Positions 60,876 to 64,000 of a stretch of DNA of 64,000 bases are shown one piece after another; position 1 is the first letter of the stretch; each line of letters begins with the position of its first letter. Made by a program: the position numbers and the translations under genes. Below the pieces are notes generated by a model. The model was not told the DNA's origin, made no database searches, and was given only the letters and a program-made list of their open reading frames with translations. Source of the stretch: Hymenobacter wooponensis (GTDB lineage Bacteria; Bacteroidota; Bacteroidia; Cytophagales; Hymenobacteraceae); the NCBI RefSeq assembly GCF_004745865.1, contig NZ_SRKZ01000003.1:1-64000 (forward strand), written 5' to 3'.

Positions 60876-60955
60876 AGTCTCTTAAGCAGAAGGGCCACCG
60901 TCTTTACTCTTGTGAGTAAGAACGGTGGCCCTTATGCTTAAGAGACTAAGTTTTT
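60876..60955. terminator. very long hairpin terminator
   Basis: The arms 60876-60901 and 60922-60947 pair over 26 bp with one mismatch, and an inner TTACTC/GAGTAA stem extends it. It is followed by TTTTT and lies between converging genes. Confidence 0.85.
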
Positions 60956-60960
60956 AAATC

Positions 60961-61701
60961 TTAGTCTTTTTTAGCTTGGAATATAACAGGGGTTGATTCA
61001 ATACCTGATTGAGATAGGTAAACAACTGTGAAAAAGAAATGCTGTTCGTATTTATTGCCCCCAAAGTATCCTAGTAATTGTCCCTGTTTCACTTGTTGAC
61101 CCACTTGTACCAGGGCACTGTGCTGGGTAATATTCTCGTATCTTCCATGGGTGCCATCAGCGTGGTAAATAAAAATGGAGTTACCATTCTTCCTTATGAA
61201 TGCATTTTTCTTGTCGTGGCGAACATAGGCGACGACTCCTTCTCGTGCTGCTAAAATGGGGGTGCCGGTGGGAAGCGAAAACACGTATTGATTTCGATAT
61301 GGCTGCCGGCCCTTAATAGTATCAGTCTGTGCTCGAAATGGCAGTGCGTACACTGTGGTACTGTCTGGGGCATGACCTGTATAAAGCCCTAAATCAATAT
61401 AAGGGGTGTAGTAGTAAGAATAACCTGCGTATTCTGGTATAAATACAGTTAGCAACTGGGGCTTCTCATTAGGCAATAAAGCAATTCTTGCTGGTAAGGC
61501 AACAGAGCTACGCATGAGCGTCAGTTTGGCTTCTAAGTGAACAGAACAAGGTACTGGACCGTGGTTCTCGCCCATTATCGATACCGTGCCGTTCTCATTT
61601 TTTACTTGGTATACCTTACACAAGATTGATTGACATGCAGCTGGTGCTGTAATTTGTATAAACAAGCTAAAAGAAAGTAGAAAGGGTAAAATTTTGGACA
61701 T
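60961..61701 (-). CDS. secreted degenerate M23/LytM-like protein (copy 1)
   Basis: The 246-residue protein has a signal peptide and an N-terminal beta-rich region. The C-terminal part keeps the LytM scaffold (TGTPILAAREGVVAYVRHDK, SIFIYHADGTHGRYENI, VGQQVKQGQLLGYFGG). The zinc ligands of M23 enzymes are not in place: the HxxxD position reads RNQYVFSL, YAHL is YENI, and the HLHFE position reads HFFFTV. It is therefore probably inactive and may bind peptidoglycan or regulate amidases. It is the second of a tandem pair in an AT-richer block. Confidence 0.75.
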   Translation of the reverse strand: MSKILPFLLSFSLFIQITAPAACQSILCKVYQVKNENGTVSIMGENHGPVPCSVHLEAKLTLMRSSVALPARIALLPNEKPQLLTVFIPEYAGYSYYYTPYIDLGLYTGHAPDSTTVYALPFRAQTDTIKGRQPYRNQYVFSLPTGTPILAAREGVVAYVRHDKKNAFIRKNGNSIFIYHADGTHGRYENITQHSALVQVGQQVKQGQLLGYFGGNKYEQHFFFTVVYLSQSGIESTPVIFQAKKD

Positions 61702-61755
61702 AGATTAGGAGTTTTATAAGCAAAATTAAATAAAAGTACGTGTACATAGAATGAT

Positions 61756-62520
61756 TTAATTAGGCCGTACTAAACGATTTCCCATTAAAAAAGTAACAGG
61801 AATAGTTTCAGAATTAGTAGCTGCAGGATATTCTACAGAAAACCAGAAATAGGGGTTTTTCTTGTTTTCTCCAAAGTATCCGATGGTCTCTCCTACTTTC
61901 ACACGTTGACCAACCTTAACAATAGCATTACTTTTCTCAGGGTCAAGGTTTTCATAACAGGCGTGCGTACCGTCGTCGTGGTACACATAGATCAAGTTAC
62001 TGTTTATGGTTCTAGTATTTTTTTGGCCAAACTTTACTGCGGCTACTATTCCTCCACGTGCCGCAAGTATTGGTGTGTATTTCGGTAAAAGGAAATTGTA
62101 GATATATAACTTGTCGGCTCGCTTCGGTACTATACTATCATTAGAAGTAATGAATGGCAAGGCATACACAACGCTGGAGTCAGGAGTTTGGCCAGAATAA
62201 GATCCTAAGTCAAAGCGATATGAGTAGGAATAAGAGTAGCTAGGACCATCAGGTATAAATACAGTTAACAATTGCGGTTTCTCATCTGGTAATACTACTA
62301 TTCTAACCGGTAGTGGCACTTTGCAATGCATGAGCTTAAGTTGCGGCTCAAGATGTATTGAGTAGGGTAAGATGTCGTGGTTCTCCCCAAAAATGGCAAT
62401 GCTTCCATCTGTGTTTTCCACCTTGAATACTTTGCGAAGTGATGTTTGACACAATGCACATCGGTTAAAGAGCAATAACAAGCTGGCAAATACCGTAGCT
62501 AGAGAAAATTTAGTTATCAA
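61756..62520 (-). CDS. secreted degenerate M23/LytM-like protein (copy 2)
   Basis: The 254-residue paralogue starts at TTG 62520 since no in-frame ATG precedes the signal peptide (ITKFSLATVFASLLLLFNRC). It shares the layout of copy 1: CKVYQVKN-like start (LRKVFKVENTDGSIAIFGEN), YTPILAARGGIVAAVKFGQK, VYHDDGTHACYENLDPE, VGQRVKVGETIGYFGEN. The HxH site reads NPYFWFSVEY, so the zinc site is missing here too. Both genes are more AT-rich than the surroundings, which may mean horizontal gain. They are 54 bp apart and likely one operon. Confidence 0.75.
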   Translation of the reverse strand: MITKFSLATVFASLLLLFNRCALCQTSLRKVFKVENTDGSIAIFGENHDILPYSIHLEPQLKLMHCKVPLPVRIVVLPDEKPQLLTVFIPDGPSYSYSYSYRFDLGSYSGQTPDSSVVYALPFITSNDSIVPKRADKLYIYNFLLPKYTPILAARGGIVAAVKFGQKNTRTINSNLIYVYHDDGTHACYENLDPEKSNAIVKVGQRVKVGETIGYFGENKKNPYFWFSVEYPAATNSETIPVTFLMGNRLVRPN

Positions 62521-62562
62521 TTGAGTAGATATAAGGGTTTGGTTTATTATTACAAATGTTGG

Positions 62563-63540
62563 CTAGGCCACTCCCTCGCCTAACACGCTTTCCACCCAGC
62601 CTTTGCCCCAGTCCTCCAACTCTTGCGGGCTCCAGATTTGCGGGTAGAAAATGCGGCGCTGAAACTTGGGGGGCAAGTACTTGCGCCAGTTGGTGCCGCC
62701 GGTAGCCGCAATGGCATCGGGGTGGCGCTCCAGGTAGCGTACGGCTGACTTGTAATGCATCAGGGGCCAGTTGACGTTTACATTCACATCTAGCTGGCGG
62801 AGTTGGCGCAGGAGGCGGGGGTGCTGGCGGTCATCCTCAGGCAAGCGCTGCACCACGGCCCACAGGTTGCGGTCCTGGAAGTGGCGGGCGTGTTCCATGA
62901 GCTGAGCCGTATACTTTTCCTCAAACTGTATTAGCGTAAGAGCCTTGGCACCACTTTCTTCCACAGTGGCACCGGCTTTCCAGTAAATGCAGCCTAGTAG
63001 TTCGTCGTGGGCAGCGGCTTCGCCCAACAGGCGGCGCTGCTCCTCAGGCACCAGGTTAGTGAGGCTAGTGCTGGCCAGTTCAATCATGCGGTATTGCACA
63101 CTCTGGAATCCAGAGGCCGGCATCAGGCTCATGCGAAACTGCAGAAACTGCTGCTTATCCATGCCGTCTACCATCACATCGAACGAGTCGATCAGATTCT
63201 CGAAGTAGCGGTTTACGCGGCCCACACGCAATACTACCTCCTGCAGAGTAGGCTCACGCAGGTCGCCAAGTTGCTCGTACTCACATAGACAGAGCTTGAA
63301 GTAGAGCTCCGTAATCTGGTGGTACATGATGAAGATGCGCTCGTCGGGAATCTGGGTGAGGGGCTGCTGTAGGGATAGTAGCGTATCCAGCTTGATATAG
63401 TCCCAGTAGTTAACGTAGTCGGCGTAGTAGAGGCCTTCCAGATAGGCGGCCAGATCTTGGCCGTCGGCGGCGTATTTAGTTTGTAGGCGGCGCAACTGTT
63501 GCCAGACGGCGGGCGAAAATTCCTCTTCGGGTGTGGTCAT
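62563..63540 (-). CDS. kynA: tryptophan 2,3-dioxygenase
   Basis: ATG 63540 gives 325 residues. It has the heme-dioxygenase pattern: LYYADYVNYWDYIKLDTLLS, DERIFIMYHQITELYFKLCL with the distal-side histidine, VMVDGMDKQQFLQFRMSLMP with ASGFQSVQYRMIEL, and MHYKSAVRYLERHPDAIAAT followed by GGTNWRKYL, whose histidines include the heme ligand. It opens the indole ring of tryptophan to N-formylkynurenine, the first step of the kynurenine route. It stops in a CTAGGCC motif. No other kynurenine genes are near. Confidence 0.93.
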   Translation of the reverse strand: MTTPEEEFSPAVWQQLRRLQTKYAADGQDLAAYLEGLYYADYVNYWDYIKLDTLLSLQQPLTQIPDERIFIMYHQITELYFKLCLCEYEQLGDLREPTLQEVVLRVGRVNRYFENLIDSFDVMVDGMDKQQFLQFRMSLMPASGFQSVQYRMIELASTSLTNLVPEEQRRLLGEAAAHDELLGCIYWKAGATVEESGAKALTLIQFEEKYTAQLMEHARHFQDRNLWAVVQRLPEDDRQHPRLLRQLRQLDVNVNVNWPLMHYKSAVRYLERHPDAIAATGGTNWRKYLPPKFQRRIFYPQIWSPQELEDWGKGWVESVLGEGVA

Positions 63541-63827
63541 GCGTAGGAAGGTGGAAAGGGAGGGCAAACAAAACGACGGGGTGGGCTGCAAAGAACGAAA
63601 AACCCGCTGAATGGTGTGGCTTCTCTTAGAGTTGACCTAATCTGGTAGAGATAAGTAATAGGAGTGGGGCAGCCAACAAGAGCCGTTCCTAGGACAGTAG
63701 TGGCAACACACAATCCGCAAGGCTGAGCCTGTATCTACTACCATTCACGGGGTTCTGCCCCTGATTTTACTACTTCCGTAAGGAGCTACTGGGCTGAATC
63801 GGGTAAACTTATACCTTTACCACGTTT

Positions 63828-64000
63828 ATGGCCGAGAAAAGCAGCATTTTCGATATGATCGGCCCGGTAATGATCGGGCCGAGTTCCTCGCACACGGCGG
63901 GGGTAGTGCGCATTGCGCGCGCCGCAATCCGCATCCTGGGCTCGATTCCGACCCACGCGACGATTACTTTTTACAACTCGTTTGCCCGCACCTACGAAGG
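63828..64000 (+). CDS. sdaAB: L-serine dehydratase, beta-type domain (start only)
   Basis: The window ends 57 codons into this gene. The visible part reads MAEKSSIFDMIGPVMIGPSS, then SHTAGVVRIARAAI, the N-terminal signature of the beta subunit (or N-terminal domain) of iron-sulfur L-serine dehydratases, which convert serine to pyruvate and ammonia. A TACCTTTA box lies 9 bp before the ATG, so the transcript may be nearly leaderless. Whether it is a split subunit or a one-chain enzyme cannot be seen. Confidence 0.88.
   Translation, partial: MAEKSSIFDMIGPVMIGPSSSHTAGVVRIARAAIRILGSIPTHATITFYNSFARTYE

Noticed and set aside
1..64000. tRNA or rRNA genes
   Set aside because: I saw no cloverleaf with a GTTCGA-type T arm and no rRNA core sequence on either strand; a tRNAscan run would settle it.

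Overview
The window looks like a chromosomal stretch of a GC-rich member of the Bacteroidota, most probably Cytophagales and Hymenobacter-like. The genus is inferred. The signs are TAnnTTTG-type -7 promoter boxes, a near absence of Shine-Dalgarno sequences, a lipoprotein TamA homologue (TamL type), a fused alpha/beta branched-chain 2-oxoacid dehydrogenase E1, YwqK/TonB fusion proteins, a DUF2911 protein and TlpA/DUF4369 lipoproteins. No rRNA, tRNA, CRISPR array, prophage or intact insertion sequence is visible.

Layout. 1-1250: decayed gene remnants (an alpha/beta hydrolase end, an unidentified frameshifted fragment, a probably frameshifted hypothetical gene). 1250-5481 (minus): SWIM zinc-finger protein, DUF5691-like protein and MoxR-like AAA+ ATPase in one operon. 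5.5-9.4 kb: DUF2007-like protein and secreted or lipoprotein hypotheticals. 9.8-18.3 kb: RsbQ/D14-type hydrolase, tiny lipoprotein, MMPL/RND exporter, His/Met/Cys-rich secreted peptide, membrane protein with a possible carrier-protein-like N-terminus, HD phosphohydrolase, and a large translocase-HEAT-cNMP-binding protein. 18.6-22.7 kb: PRISE-type reductase, then a histidine kinase, receiver and receiver-adenylate cyclase operon. 23.3-35.7 kb: housekeeping genes (thyA, class IV aminotransferase, dprA, MerR regulator, alaS, gatB) around a cluster of three YwqK-TonB paralogues. 35.8-40 kb: three TlpA-family thiol-disulfide proteins, one of them frameshifted. 40-48.6 kb: pcm, polyprenyl-phosphate sugar transferase, riboflavin synthase, PAP2 phosphatase coupled to hemF, GNAT, fused E1. 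48.8-57.6 kb: TamL-like barrel lipoprotein, SpoU methyltransferase, outer-membrane barrel with anti-sigma-like protein and ECF sigma factor, CoA-binding protein, FAD dehydrogenase. 57.8-60.1 kb: a cobalamin riboswitch whose only visible downstream gene is an acyl-CoA thioesterase, and a divergent MHS-type transporter. 60.3-64 kb: DUF2911 protein, two degenerate M23-like proteins, tryptophan dioxygenase and the start of serine dehydratase.

Connections. The receiver-cyclase could make the cAMP that the nearby cNMP-binding translocase-like protein senses. The ECF sigma, anti-sigma and barrel genes form one envelope-response unit. Several operons end in unusually long, near-perfect hairpins. The heptamer CTAGGCC/GGCCTAG recurs more than 60 times, in genes, between genes and at stop codons, which resembles a HIP1-like hyper-abundant motif. 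The strongest leads for unexplained biology are the unusual riboswitch-gene pairing, the apparently incomplete SWIM/DUF5691/MoxR cassette, the CTAGGCC motif and the long hairpins.
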